Positions 50,770-60,186 of a DNA stretch of 64,000 nucleotides are shown one piece after another. Where the stretch lies: positions 1 to 64,000 of the forward strand of contig CALDAH010000024.1 in the NCBI GenBank assembly GCA_937903135.1, given 5' to 3'. This DNA is from an uncultured Alphaproteobacteria bacterium (GTDB lineage Bacteria > Pseudomonadota > Alphaproteobacteria > Rs-D84). How positions within the stretch are numbered: the first letter of the stretch is position 1; each line of letters begins with the position of its first letter. The position numbers were made by a program, and so were the translations under genes. The notes under the pieces are model-generated. The model worked only from the letters and a program-made list of their open reading frames with translations. It had not been told where the DNA came from and made no database searches.

Positions 50770-50822
50770 TAATATCGCGAGGGAAATATGCAGAAATCCA
50801 AAAGATTATATAAAATAAATAA

Positions 50823-50853
50823 CGCCGATCTAATTGTTGGTTTAGATTCGGCG
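50823..50853 (-). terminator. Terminator of rlmN
   Basis: CGCCGA..TAA and TTA..TCGGCG form an inverted repeat around TTGTTGG, with TTATTTATTTT after it on the minus strand. A TATAAT follows on the minus strand and may be the -10 box of the Cys-rich gene. Confidence 0.6.
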
Positions 50854-50899
50854 CTATTTTTTGTTATCTATGCTATGAATTATATGCCGTTGCAGGATT

Positions 50900-52021
50900 T
50901 TATTCAATTGTTTTTTTATTGTTCCCCCGGGCGTTATTTAATCGCAGCTGGCCGCATGCAGATCCGATATCTGTTCCGCGTTCACGGCGAATACGTGTAT
51001 GAATTCCGTTGCGGATTAAAATATCTTGAAAACGATGCACAGCATTACCCGACGGGGATGCAAAATCACGTTCATCAACCGCGTTCCACGGGATTAAATT
51101 TACCATACAGTTTTTCCCACGCAGCAGATCGGATAATTTTTCCGCATATTCGGCCGTTGCGTTATATAGAACTGTATCGCCGTTTTCGTCCTTTTTCCCT
51201 AATAAAATATATTCAATCATTAACTGACGGTGATGCAGGTCGGTAAACGCATCTGCGGCCGTTAAAACATCGGATAGTTTATATTTATTATTAATCGGCA
51301 TTATCTGCCCGCGCAGATCGTCCGTCGGTGCATGCAACGATATCGCCAGGTTAATTGGCCGACCCCATTTAATCAGATCATAAATACCCGGGACAATCCC
51401 ACACGTAGATAATGTAATTCGTCGCCAACCGATTCCCATATCGCGATTTGCCCGTTCAATAAATCCGATAACATTTTCTGTATTCATCAGCGGTTCGCCC
51501 GTCCCCATTATAACGATATGCGACACATCACCGTTATTCGGGTCGCCATTGGGGCGAATAGGGCGGTCGGCGGCGCGATCGGTGCGCAGTTGCCATTGGG
51601 CGACCAGGATCTGGGAAAATATTTCATTCGCAGTCAGATTGCGTTTCAGCCCCAGCAAAGTACTGGCACAGAAACGGCATCCCATCGCACATCCCGCCTG
51701 AGAGCTGACGCAGACGCTGTTGCCGTATGTTGTGCGCATTAATACGCATTCTATTTGCTCGCCATCATTTAATTGCAACAAAAACTTAGTGGTTTCGCCA
51801 TCGGCCGAGTCCAGTTTTTGTATGATTTCAACAGGCAGTGTTCGTGCGGTGTTGTTTAAATCACGTCGCAGGGACTCGGGCAGATTTTTCATAACACTGA
51901 AATCAGGTGCGCCGCGGTTTAACCATTCACGAATTTGTCGTGCGCGAAATCGCGGTTGACCCATGTCGGCGACAAACTGATCCAGCTCTGCGTCGGTTAA
52001 GTTAAATAATATAGGTTTCAT
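50900..52021 (-). CDS. rlmN: Dual-specificity RNA methyltransferase RlmN
   Basis: A 373-residue radical SAM enzyme that methylates C2 of A2503 in 23S rRNA and A37 of some tRNAs. The Fe-S motif is CAMGCRFC (Cys-111, -115, -118). The SAM motif region HIVIMGTGEPLMN and the catalytic cysteine near the end (ERGTDIGSACGQL) are present. It overlaps the SurA-like gene by four bases and ends the lptF-lptD-surA-rlmN unit. Confidence 0.95.
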   Translation of the reverse strand: MKPILFNLTDAELDQFVADMGQPRFRARQIREWLNRGAPDFSVMKNLPESLRRDLNNTARTLPVEIIQKLDSADGETTKFLLQLNDGEQIECVLMRTTYGNSVCVSSQAGCAMGCRFCASTLLGLKRNLTANEIFSQILVAQWQLRTDRAADRPIRPNGDPNNGDVSHIVIMGTGEPLMNTENVIGFIERANRDMGIGWRRITLSTCGIVPGIYDLIKWGRPINLAISLHAPTDDLRGQIMPINNKYKLSDVLTAADAFTDLHHRQLMIEYILLGKKDENGDTVLYNATAEYAEKLSDLLRGKNCMVNLIPWNAVDERDFASPSGNAVHRFQDILIRNGIHTRIRRERGTDIGSACGQLRLNNARGNNKKTIE

Positions 52022-52836
52022 AGTTTATATCTATCGTCGTTAATTACAACCACGGCTTTGCGACGCAGTTGTTTTAGTTGTTGGTCGGCCATAAACATTG
52101 CCTGTTTATACATCGCGTTTTGCCGAATTATATCATCCAGTTTTCCGTATTCGGATGTTTTTTTTGTGCTGCATACCAGTAACACAGAATCATCTATGCG
52201 CGGTGACCATGTTAACAGCGGCATCCCGACGACGCGTTTGCGAATATCCGCCGACAGTTCATATTGCACGGCGGTAAATTTTTGTGGGACGCCGCCTAAG
52301 TCTTCGGCCATTTTCATCGCCGCGTCACAGTTTTTCGGACGGGATAATTTCGCCGCACTATCCGCGGGGATATCAACCAGGCGAATAATTGTCATTTCAA
52401 TCGGCAGGCCGTGTTCACGTGCCAGTGCGTTTTTTTCGGCGGCTATATCTTCCTTGGATACATCAACTGTCGGCAGAATTGTTCGGGCAACAACAATCTG
52501 CCATGCGATATCAGATTTCATCGCCGCGCGGGCCATCGCCATTTCAGATGCCGATAAATCACCAAGATTTAATTTCTTTATCTCTTTTTCAACATCGTCG
52601 TCGGACGGGACGGCTTTGAAGTTTTCTGCATAGCTAAGCTTTATATGATCATCAATAATATTTTGCAGTGCCACGCGACGATTATCGGTTGACGTTTTCC
52701 CCTGGCGCGACATTAGTTTAGTGCGCGTCGTAACGTCAGTATCTGTAATCGGGACGCCGCCAATCGTTGCAACAACACTGGCCGCGTGTGCATACGGGGC
52801 GACCAAAATTAAAAATAACAGACTGATTTTTTTCAT
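52018..52836 (-). CDS. SurA-like periplasmic chaperone lacking PPIase domains
   Basis: A 272-residue exported protein. After the signal peptide (KKISLLFLILVAPYAHA) comes a SurA N-terminal-type region, VVATIGGVPITDTDVTTRTKLM and LQNIIDDHIKLSYAENFKAVPSDDDVEKEIKKL. The C-terminal half gives no clear parvulin PPIase domain; SurA normally carries two and is about 430 residues long. Its place directly after lptD matches the lptD-surA order of proteobacteria, so a role in outer-membrane protein folding, including LptD, is likely. Confidence 0.72.
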   Translation of the reverse strand: MKKISLLFLILVAPYAHAASVVATIGGVPITDTDVTTRTKLMSRQGKTSTDNRRVALQNIIDDHIKLSYAENFKAVPSDDDVEKEIKKLNLGDLSASEMAMARAAMKSDIAWQIVVARTILPTVDVSKEDIAAEKNALAREHGLPIEMTIIRLVDIPADSAAKLSRPKNCDAAMKMAEDLGGVPQKFTAVQYELSADIRKRVVGMPLLTWSPRIDDSVLLVCSTKKTSEYGKLDDIIRQNAMYKQAMFMADQQLKQLRRKAVVVINDDRYKL

Positions 52837-52856
52837 TCTCTTTTCCTTTTTAAATT

Positions 52857-54869
52857 TTAATAATGCTGACCTTCTATGCTCATACCAAATCTAAACTGAA
52901 CGGTCGTTGTTCCGACATACTCGTCTTTGACCGTGTTATCCCGGCGGTAGCCAATAGACATATAATAACACGGGTGGTTATAATACAGTCCGGCCGTATG
53001 ACGCTGAAAATTCCCGTATGTCATATTATATATCGCATCAAATCGTAATGACCAGCGATCGGATAAACGAATGCCAATGCCCGTTATCGCTTCGTTTATA
53101 TTATCGGCCTGGGTCTGGGCATCAATAAATTGCTGTGACCATATATGACCAATGTTTATATAGTTCCCATCCGTTCCGATTACCGCAGACGTTTCCATAT
53201 GACGCAGCGACAGATCTTCTTCGGCCATGCGAAAACGCGTAGATACGTCCAGCCATTTAGAGTTATTATAGCTAATACGGCCGACATAATCCGATGCACC
53301 GTTATGAAAACCGCTATTGGGGTCGGTTGCCGCGCGATCGGTTAAATCGTACGATTGCCCAAAGAATAATTCAATGTTATGCAGATCATTATCAAACGCC
53401 GCAAATCGCACGCCATAATCAGCAAACGTTCCGTTTTCCCATAAATCCAGTCCCGAAAAACGATTATTAGAAAACAAAGTAGAGTCTGATAAAAACGCCC
53501 CGGCCGAATCGTTATTTATTGCAAAACGTTCGTGATCCATATGACGCATAACAGTTATTCGGGCACGCGGTTCTATGATCTGTGTCCATGTGGCGGTCGG
53601 GCGAAATAACGGCAGTGCCCATTCGAGATATCCGCTTGGTAAAAATCGCGTTTTCATCCCGGAATATAAATCACCGCTGGTCATTTCGGTTTTGTTAAAA
53701 TTATAAATATCATACCGGGCATCCACACTGGCGGTTATGCGATTGCCGCCCCATATCGTCCACGGTGATGTTAAACGAACGTCCCCGATAATTCGCTGCG
53801 ATGATGTCCCAGATCCGGATATACCTAAAATATCGCCGGCAAATGTTGCATATGTTTCCGCGAACAGCGGCGCTGTTTGATGAACGGCGCGAATATTTGG
53901 TAAAATATTACCGTTCGGGACAGAATAATAATTACTGCTGCTGCGCAGTTCCTGGAATATATGCGCATCGGCAACCGCATAGCTTGATTGCCCGAATAGT
54001 TCCAGTTTAGCCCCGGAATCCAGATACGGCTGATCGCCGTAAAAACCGTATTTCTGAAGATATGTTTTATCCGATGCACGTTCTAAATATACCGATGCAC
54101 GGGCGTATTCGCCAAGTTCTATGATGTCGTTATTAAAAATGTGCCAACGGTTTTCCCCGTCGCGATTATGCGTAAACGACCCGCGTGTCCGGTATTGAGA
54201 ATGCGCCGCATTCAGACGATGTTCCAACTGAAATAACGGGTTTTCCTGGGTCAGATATGATAAAGTAACCGTTGCGTCATGCGTGTCCGATATAGATATA
54301 TATACCGGCAGGTTTATCTGAGTTCCCATTTTATTCGTTGATTCAAAATCGGGCATTAACAGACCGGTTTTATATTTTACCCCCGGATCTGGCATTTCAT
54401 AAAACGGAAACCAGAGCAATGGTATGCCATATGTCCACCATACGGGGTTATAAAATTGCAACATCCGGGTTTCCATGTTATGAACAATCCGGGTCGCCGA
54501 TATTTCCCATGCGTTGCCATACGGGTCGCAGTTATCGCATGCGGTAAACATCGCATCTGTTGCGATTGTTTTATCCCCGTCGCGCGTTATGCTATCGGAT
54601 TCAACATATACATGATTGCCCAGCCAAATCTTTATATCATCACCGGATAAATTTTCGCCTGTTTTTGATATATACGAATCCGTTAGTGTCATCCGTTGCC
54701 CGGATGCATTTATGATTTCAGTATTCCCACTGGTTTTTATACTTTCGGATTTCAGATCATATTCAATTTTATCCGCCGTAATCGTTTTCGGCTGATTTAT
54801 ATCAACCGATGCGGCCCGTAGTGTAACAGGACAAATGCATGCGATAAAAATCGGGGCAATTTTTCTCAT
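52857..54869 (-). CDS. lptD: LPS-assembly outer-membrane protein LptD
   Basis: A 670-residue beta-barrel that inserts LPS into the outer leaflet with LptE. A signal peptide (IAPIFIACICPVTLRA) precedes the OstA/LptA-like beta-jellyroll (about 30-130, ITADKIEYDLKSESIKTSGNTEII). The barrel follows with WWTYGIPLLWFPFYEMPDP, a typical LptD segment, and strand repeats to the C-terminus. It overlaps lptF by four bases, so export-complex genes are coupled. Confidence 0.93.
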   Translation of the reverse strand: MRKIAPIFIACICPVTLRAASVDINQPKTITADKIEYDLKSESIKTSGNTEIINASGQRMTLTDSYISKTGENLSGDDIKIWLGNHVYVESDSITRDGDKTIATDAMFTACDNCDPYGNAWEISATRIVHNMETRMLQFYNPVWWTYGIPLLWFPFYEMPDPGVKYKTGLLMPDFESTNKMGTQINLPVYISISDTHDATVTLSYLTQENPLFQLEHRLNAAHSQYRTRGSFTHNRDGENRWHIFNNDIIELGEYARASVYLERASDKTYLQKYGFYGDQPYLDSGAKLELFGQSSYAVADAHIFQELRSSSNYYSVPNGNILPNIRAVHQTAPLFAETYATFAGDILGISGSGTSSQRIIGDVRLTSPWTIWGGNRITASVDARYDIYNFNKTEMTSGDLYSGMKTRFLPSGYLEWALPLFRPTATWTQIIEPRARITVMRHMDHERFAINNDSAGAFLSDSTLFSNNRFSGLDLWENGTFADYGVRFAAFDNDLHNIELFFGQSYDLTDRAATDPNSGFHNGASDYVGRISYNNSKWLDVSTRFRMAEEDLSLRHMETSAVIGTDGNYINIGHIWSQQFIDAQTQADNINEAITGIGIRLSDRWSLRFDAIYNMTYGNFQRHTAGLYYNHPCYYMSIGYRRDNTVKDEYVGTTTVQFRFGMSIEGQHY

Positions 54870-55924
54870 TCTTTATACAGTATAAATAATATTGCAATCA
54901 GTGCAATTATCTGAAACGTCGCCAGCAGAGCAAATTCAAAAACACCACCGATCATATTTGATGCGGACATAAACAATGCCATTGCAATTGCCATTGCGCC
55001 AACGGCGATGGCCGGTGCAAAGCTGGCGCGACGGCGCAGCAGGGATGAACGTAATAATATCGCGGCACACATCGCGGCCAGTATTAGGTTCATAATCGGC
55101 CCTAGCAGTCGGGTCGCTAATTCCGATAAAACCATTTTGTGCTGTTTAAATGACGGGGCATCAAACAGTGATTTTATTAATTCCAGTGTCGGGACGCGAC
55201 GAACGCGGAATGTATTTCCGCCACTTTTTGTTGCGACGCCTAAGTCCATGTCAAATGTTTCAAATGTTCCGGTTGTCATTGTTCGGCCACTGGACTGCAA
55301 TGAACCGTTATTCATAACGATTGACAGGCCGCGATTGGTTGAAACCAGCTTGCCTTTTTCTGCGAATATTGTTGTACTATTTTTTTCATCGCGCGTATCA
55401 GATAACATAACCTGCGACAGGTCATGTCCGGATACTTTATCAACATATACGACCAACCCGCGGGCAAGTTCGGTAAATGCGGATTCCTGCAGCTTCATAT
55501 GGGCCAGGCCATAACGCAGATTCCATTGCGTGTTATAGAAATTTGACTGCGTTGCGGGAACGATCCATATATTTAAGATTAAATGGGCCACAGTTAAAAT
55601 AACGGCCAGCCGCAGGGCGGGGCGGGCAATCTGGCCCGGGGCCAGTCCCGATGCGGTTAAAACGGTAATCTCGTTATCTGATATTAATTTATTATAAACG
55701 AATATTACGGCGATAAATGTTACAAACGGTATAATAATTGATACAATAAATGGTATCATTAGCATGGTTAGCCCCAGAAAGCTGGAGATATTAATGCCAT
55801 AGTTTAACAGAAACTTCATCATAGACATAATCTGTACCATCCATGCCAGGCCGGTTAAAACCAATAATAACATAATGAATATAGCCACCAGCTGGCGGGA
55901 AAAGTATCTGTTAATTATCTTCAT
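54866..55924 (-). CDS. lptF: LPS export permease of the LptF/LptG family
   Basis: A 352-residue YjgP/YjgQ-type permease with three N-terminal helices, a periplasmic jellyroll (about 130-260) and three C-terminal helices. Motifs are MKIINRYFSRQLVAIFIM, SDNEITVLTASGLAPGQIARPAL and FAEKGKLVSTNRGL. It extracts LPS from the inner membrane together with a second permease and LptB. Only one permease gene is present here, so its partner must be elsewhere. The ATG at 55924 has no strong ribosome-binding site. Confidence 0.9.
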   Translation of the reverse strand: MKIINRYFSRQLVAIFIMLLLVLTGLAWMVQIMSMMKFLLNYGINISSFLGLTMLMIPFIVSIIIPFVTFIAVIFVYNKLISDNEITVLTASGLAPGQIARPALRLAVILTVAHLILNIWIVPATQSNFYNTQWNLRYGLAHMKLQESAFTELARGLVVYVDKVSGHDLSQVMLSDTRDEKNSTTIFAEKGKLVSTNRGLSIVMNNGSLQSSGRTMTTGTFETFDMDLGVATKSGGNTFRVRRVPTLELIKSLFDAPSFKQHKMVLSELATRLLGPIMNLILAAMCAAILLRSSLLRRRASFAPAIAVGAMAIAMALFMSASNMIGGVFEFALLATFQIIALIAILFILYKE

Positions 55925-56000
55925 GATTTGCAGTATAAATCCCAAAAACCTTAGCGTCAAATATATTATGGGGGAAAATATAGTATTTTTGACTTTTCCC

Positions 56001-56028
56001 TTGCATTTATGCGATTCGGGGTTATAAT
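56001..56028 (+). promoter_or_regulatory. nusA operon promoter
   Basis: TTGCAT (56001-56006) and TATAAT (56023-56028) are separated by 16 bases, about 90 bases before the nusA start codon. Confidence 0.65.
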
Positions 56029-56055
56029 TATAACGTTCTTAAAAAAGTTTTTTAA

Positions 56056-56088
56056 GGGCGGGGACTGAAAAGACCCCGCCTTTTCAGT
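56056..56088 (+). promoter_or_regulatory. Two alternative hairpins in the nusA leader
   Basis: GGCGGGG (56057-56063) can pair with CCCCGCC (56074-56080), giving a terminator-like hairpin followed by TTTTC. Alternatively ACTGAAAAG (56064-56072) pairs perfectly with CTTTTCAGT (56080-56088) across the same bases. The two cannot form at once. NusA represses its own operon by leader termination in E. coli, so this may be an autoregulatory attenuator. Confidence 0.5.
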
Positions 56089-56119
56089 AAAGACATGTAA
56101 CATAACAAGGAGAAAACAA

Positions 56120-57652
56120 ATGTCTTTTGTTTCTATGCCTCGTCAGGATTTGCTGTTGGCAATTGATTCCCTGGCCCAAGAAAAACAAATTGACCGTGAA
56201 ATCGTTATTGAATCATTAGAAGCGGCCATTGCAAAAATTGCAAAACATAAATACGGCGAAGAATTTAATATATCGGCCAGTATTGACAGAAAAAATGGGG
56301 CAATTTACGTAAAGCGTTTGTTTACAGTTATTCAATCCCCGGAATCTGTTGGTGACGAATATGATTCAAATACTATGCTAACCGTCGCCGAGGCTAAAAA
56401 ATATTCTAAAAACCCAACTGTCGGGGATATAGTAGAAGACCCACTGCCGGAACCTGAATTCGGACGTATGGCATTTCAGACCGCAAAACAGATTATGACC
56501 GCCCGCGTTCGTGACGCAGAAAAGGGCCGTCAGTACGAAGAATTCAAAGATAATATCGGCGATATCGTAAGTGGTGTTGTAAAACGTATTGAATTCGGAA
56601 ATGTATTCGTTGATATTAACGGCAAAGCCGAAGGGTATATCAAAGGCAGCGAGCTGATCCCCGGCGAACGTTTAGCCGTAGGTGATCGCGTTCGTGCATT
56701 AATTATGGATGTCGCGCGTTCTAATTCCGGGCCTCAGATTTTCTTAACACGTACGCACCCGATGTTTATGGAAAAACTGTTTGTTCAGGAAGTTCCAGAG
56801 ATATACGAAGGTATTATTAAAATTAAATCTGTATCACGTGCCCCGGGATCACACGCAAAAATTGCCGTTGAAACCCAAGATCCGTCAATTGACGCCGTAG
56901 GTATGACCGTAGGTATCAAAGGTACACGTATTCAGCCGGTTATTAATGAATGCCACGGTGAAAAAATTGACGTTATTTTATATTCAGACGACCCGGCCGT
57001 ATTTATCGTTAACGCCATGCAACCGGCCAAGGTAGCCAAGATTATCGTAGACGAGGATACACGTACCGCCGCCGTCGTTGTTAACGAGGATCAGCAATCC
57101 CTGGCAATCGGTCGTCGCGGTCAAAACGTTCGCTTAGCGTCCCAGCTTACCGGTTGGAATATTGACGTTATGAACGAAGCCGAAGAACAGGAACGCCGTG
57201 CAAAAGAGTTTAAGGAAAAAACAGAATTATTTATCCGCGGCCTGGACGTTGATGAAATGATCGCCCACCTGTTAATTACCGAAGGTTTCCGCACCATAGA
57301 AGAAATCGCATTCGTTGACAGCGGTGAACTGGAAAGCATAGAAGGCTTTAACCCGGAATTAGCAACAGAATTACAAAAGCGTGCAAACGACTACCTGGCC
57401 AAGGTTGAACAGGACTATCTTGACGAAGGTCATAAATTGGGTATGTCCGACGATCTAATGGGATTTGATTTTATCAAGCGTCCGATTATTATGAAATTGG
57501 GTGCTGCCGGAATTAAATCATTGGCGGATCTGGCCGATCTTGCCGCGGACGAATTAATTGAAATCCTAGGCGAGGATACGATGAGCCAACGCTTGGCCGG
57601 TCGCGTTATTATGAAAGCGCGTGAATTGGCATATGGCATTGGCGAAGAATAA
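56120..57652 (+). CDS. nusA: Transcription termination/antitermination factor NusA
   Basis: A 510-residue RNA polymerase-binding factor. The N-terminal domain (about 1-130) binds polymerase. An S1 domain (GDIVSGVVKRIEFGNVFVDINGKAEGY), two KH domains (about 200-340, with GVTVGIKGTRIQPV-like and AIGRRGQNVRLAS loops) and two C-terminal acidic repeats (about 365-505) follow. AAGGAG precedes the ATG. rimP, normally upstream, and ylxR, normally between nusA and infB, are absent. Confidence 0.96.
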   Translation: MSFVSMPRQDLLLAIDSLAQEKQIDREIVIESLEAAIAKIAKHKYGEEFNISASIDRKNGAIYVKRLFTVIQSPESVGDEYDSNTMLTVAEAKKYSKNPTVGDIVEDPLPEPEFGRMAFQTAKQIMTARVRDAEKGRQYEEFKDNIGDIVSGVVKRIEFGNVFVDINGKAEGYIKGSELIPGERLAVGDRVRALIMDVARSNSGPQIFLTRTHPMFMEKLFVQEVPEIYEGIIKIKSVSRAPGSHAKIAVETQDPSIDAVGMTVGIKGTRIQPVINECHGEKIDVILYSDDPAVFIVNAMQPAKVAKIIVDEDTRTAAVVVNEDQQSLAIGRRGQNVRLASQLTGWNIDVMNEAEEQERRAKEFKEKTELFIRGLDVDEMIAHLLITEGFRTIEEIAFVDSGELESIEGFNPELATELQKRANDYLAKVEQDYLDEGHKLGMSDDLMGFDFIKRPIIMKLGAAGIKSLADLADLAADELIEILGEDTMSQRLAGRVIMKARELAYGIGEE

Positions 57653-57667
57653 ACGCATTATTTGATG

Positions 57668-57692
57668 CCGCGGGGGGATGTTCTCCCCGCGG
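57668..57692 (+). other. Hairpin between nusA and infB
   Basis: CCGCGGGG and CCCCGCGG enclose a GGATGTTCT-type loop. There is no T run, so it is more likely an mRNA-stability or processing stem than a terminator. Confidence 0.5.
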
Positions 57693-57710
57693 ATACACAA
57701 AGGTTATATT

Positions 57711-60107
57711 ATGGCAACATTAACACTTGGAAAATCTGTAACAGTTGACGCGGTACAAAGCAAAAAAGGCGATGCCGTTTTCGTTGAACGCCGCCGTCGT
57801 GTTGTTGCGCCCGGCACGCGTGAGCTGCGTGATGAACCGTCTGCGCCGGCAACGCCACGTAATGCGGCAGATGAAAAACTGCGCGCCGTATTAGAGGCCG
57901 CACGTGCCCGCGAAGAGGAACGCAAAAAACGTGCCGCCGAAGAAGCTGCGGCCGCCGCCGCCCGCGAGGCCGAGATTGAACGCGATGCACGTGAATACGA
58001 ACAGGTCAAAGAACAGCTCGCGGCACGTGAAAACGCATCAGCGTCCGCAGATGTTGCCCCGGAAAAAAATCGTCCGGCGGGCGTTCAAAAAACATTTGCC
58101 CCGGCCGCGGCCGCGCCCGCACGTGGTGGTAAATCACGCAGTGCCGATGACGACGATGGACGTCCTGGAAATAAATTTAATAACTCTAAAAAAGATTTCA
58201 AAAAAAGCGGTAAAATCTCACTGCACGATATCGTAATCGGTGACGGGGATGATGACGATGAAATCGCCCTGCGTGGTGCAAATCGTCGCCGGTCCGAAGC
58301 GTCGCTTAAACGATTCCGCGAAAAGGCCCGGGCGATATTTTCCGCCCCGCAAAAGGTTGAACGTGTCGTAACCTTAGGGGATACGATAACGGTCAAAGAT
58401 CTGGCCGCGGCAATGGCGGAAAAGGTTGGCAACGTTATAAAAAAATTAATGGAAATGGGTATGATGGCGTCTGTTAATCAGTCCATTGATGCCGATACCG
58501 CAGAACTGATTGCAACCGAATTCGGTGCGACGGTTAAACGCGTTGATGTAAAACCGTATGCCGATATTTTAGAACGCGCCCCGGATGCAAATAAACTGCA
58601 GCCCCGTGCGCCCGTTGTAACGGTTGTTGGACACGTTGATCACGGTAAAACATCCCTGCTGGATGCGTTCCGTAATGCAAACGTCGCCGCGGGCGAGGCC
58701 GGCGGAATAACCCAGCATATTTCATCGTACGAGGTACGAACCAAATCCGGTGCGATGATTACGTTTTTGGATACCCCGGGACACGAAACATTTACAGCCA
58801 TGCGTGCGCGTGGTGCACAGATGGCGGATATCGTTGTATTGGTTGTTGCGGCAAATGATTCAATTATGCCCCAGACGATCGAGGCGATAAATCATATCCG
58901 CGCAGCAAATGTTCCGTTTATTGTCGCGATTAATAAAATTGATTTACCAGAGGCCAACCCGACACGTGTTAAAACAGACCTGCTTCAGCAAGAGGTTCAG
59001 GTAGAGGACATGGGCGGCGACGTTCAGTGCGTTGAAATATCCGCGACCAAGAAAATCGGTTTAGATAAACTAGAAGAAGCGATTTTATTACAGGCTGAAA
59101 TGATGGATCTAAAGGCTGATCCGGAAATGCCCGCCGTTGCGTATGTTGTTGAGGCTAAGATGGAAAAGGGCCTAGGGGCGGTTGCAACAATATTAATGCG
59201 TCACGGGACACTGAAAATCGGTGATGTATTTGTTGTCGGCGAAACATTTGGGCGTGTTCGTGGCCTGATCGGGTCGGACGGCGCACGCGTGAAATCCGTT
59301 CGCCCGGGCCAGCCTGCGGTTGTTCTGGGACTGAATTCTGTCCCGAGTGCCGGTGACGAACTGCGCGTTATGGAATCCGAAGCACAAACGCGCGAGGTCG
59401 CAGAATATCGCATCCAAAAGGCAAAAGATAAAGCAAACGCGATTAAGCGTTCATCACTGGAAGAATTATTCGCAAAACGCGATGATAACAAGAAATTAAT
59501 TCTGCCAATTATTTTACGTGCCGACGTTCAGGGGAGTGTAGAGGCGATTAACGACATGCTAAAGGATATCAATACCGAAAAAGCGGGTGTTGAGATACTC
59601 TCGTCCGGGGTCGGTCAGATAACCGAAGGCGATATTCGTTTAGCCGCCGCATCAAATGCTGTAATTATCGCGTTTAATGTTCGTGCCGACGCGGTCGTTC
59701 GTGATATGGCACGCACCGGGGGCGTTGATATCCGCTATCACAGTGTTGTATATCGTATCACAGACGAGATAAAGGAAATACTATCTGGGAAACTTGCCCC
59801 GGAAAAGCACGAAACCTTTATCGGGTATGCCGATGTTATCGCACTGTTTACAGTCGGCAAAGGTGTTCGCGTTGCCGGTTGCCGCATGACCGAAGGTGTG
59901 ATAAAGAAAGATGCTTTTGTTCGTCTGCTGCGTAATAACGTCGTTATTTATGACGGTAAAATCGGACAGCTGCGCCGTGAAAAGAACGAGGTTAAGGAAG
60001 TATCGGGTGGCGTTGAGTTCGGTATGAGCTTTGATAAATATAACGACCTAAAGGAAGGCGATCGCGTTGAATGCTACGAGGTAGAAGAGGTTCGCGCACA
60101 GCTGTAA
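57711..60107 (+). CDS. infB: Translation initiation factor IF-2
   Basis: A protein of about 798 residues that delivers fMet-tRNA to the 30S subunit. A charged, Ala/Arg/Glu-rich N-terminal region (about 50-150, likely coiled) precedes the IF2-N domain. The GTPase core has GHVDHGKTSLLDAF (about 306-319), DTPGHETF and NKIDLPEA. The C1 and C2 domains end in GVEFGMSFDKYNDLKEGDRVECYEVEEV. It starts at the ATG at 57711 and forms the nusA-infB operon; rbfA-truB-rpsO do not follow. Confidence 0.96.
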   Translation: MATLTLGKSVTVDAVQSKKGDAVFVERRRRVVAPGTRELRDEPSAPATPRNAADEKLRAVLEAARAREEERKKRAAEEAAAAAAREAEIERDAREYEQVKEQLAARENASASADVAPEKNRPAGVQKTFAPAAAAPARGGKSRSADDDDGRPGNKFNNSKKDFKKSGKISLHDIVIGDGDDDDEIALRGANRRRSEASLKRFREKARAIFSAPQKVERVVTLGDTITVKDLAAAMAEKVGNVIKKLMEMGMMASVNQSIDADTAELIATEFGATVKRVDVKPYADILERAPDANKLQPRAPVVTVVGHVDHGKTSLLDAFRNANVAAGEAGGITQHISSYEVRTKSGAMITFLDTPGHETFTAMRARGAQMADIVVLVVAANDSIMPQTIEAINHIRAANVPFIVAINKIDLPEANPTRVKTDLLQQEVQVEDMGGDVQCVEISATKKIGLDKLEEAILLQAEMMDLKADPEMPAVAYVVEAKMEKGLGAVATILMRHGTLKIGDVFVVGETFGRVRGLIGSDGARVKSVRPGQPAVVLGLNSVPSAGDELRVMESEAQTREVAEYRIQKAKDKANAIKRSSLEELFAKRDDNKKLILPIILRADVQGSVEAINDMLKDINTEKAGVEILSSGVGQITEGDIRLAAASNAVIIAFNVRADAVVRDMARTGGVDIRYHSVVYRITDEIKEILSGKLAPEKHETFIGYADVIALFTVGKGVRVAGCRMTEGVIKKDAFVRLLRNNVVIYDGKIGQLRREKNEVKEVSGGVEFGMSFDKYNDLKEGDRVECYEVEEVRAQL

Positions 60108-60110
60108 CCC

Positions 60111-60137
60111 AAATCGCCCTGCGGGGCGATTTTTTTA
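60111..60137 (+). terminator. Terminator of nusA-infB
   Basis: AAATCGCCC and GGGCGATTTTTTT form a stem right after the infB stop. Confidence 0.87.
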
Positions 60138-60186
60138 TATACATAACCGCTATTACTTTTGCTTTTTTTGTGATAAAATATACGGC

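Noticed and set aside
50788..51246. A 152-codon open frame on the plus strand opposite rlmN
   Set aside because: Most of it is antisense to the conserved C-terminal half of rlmN, and it shows no domain or signal of its own.
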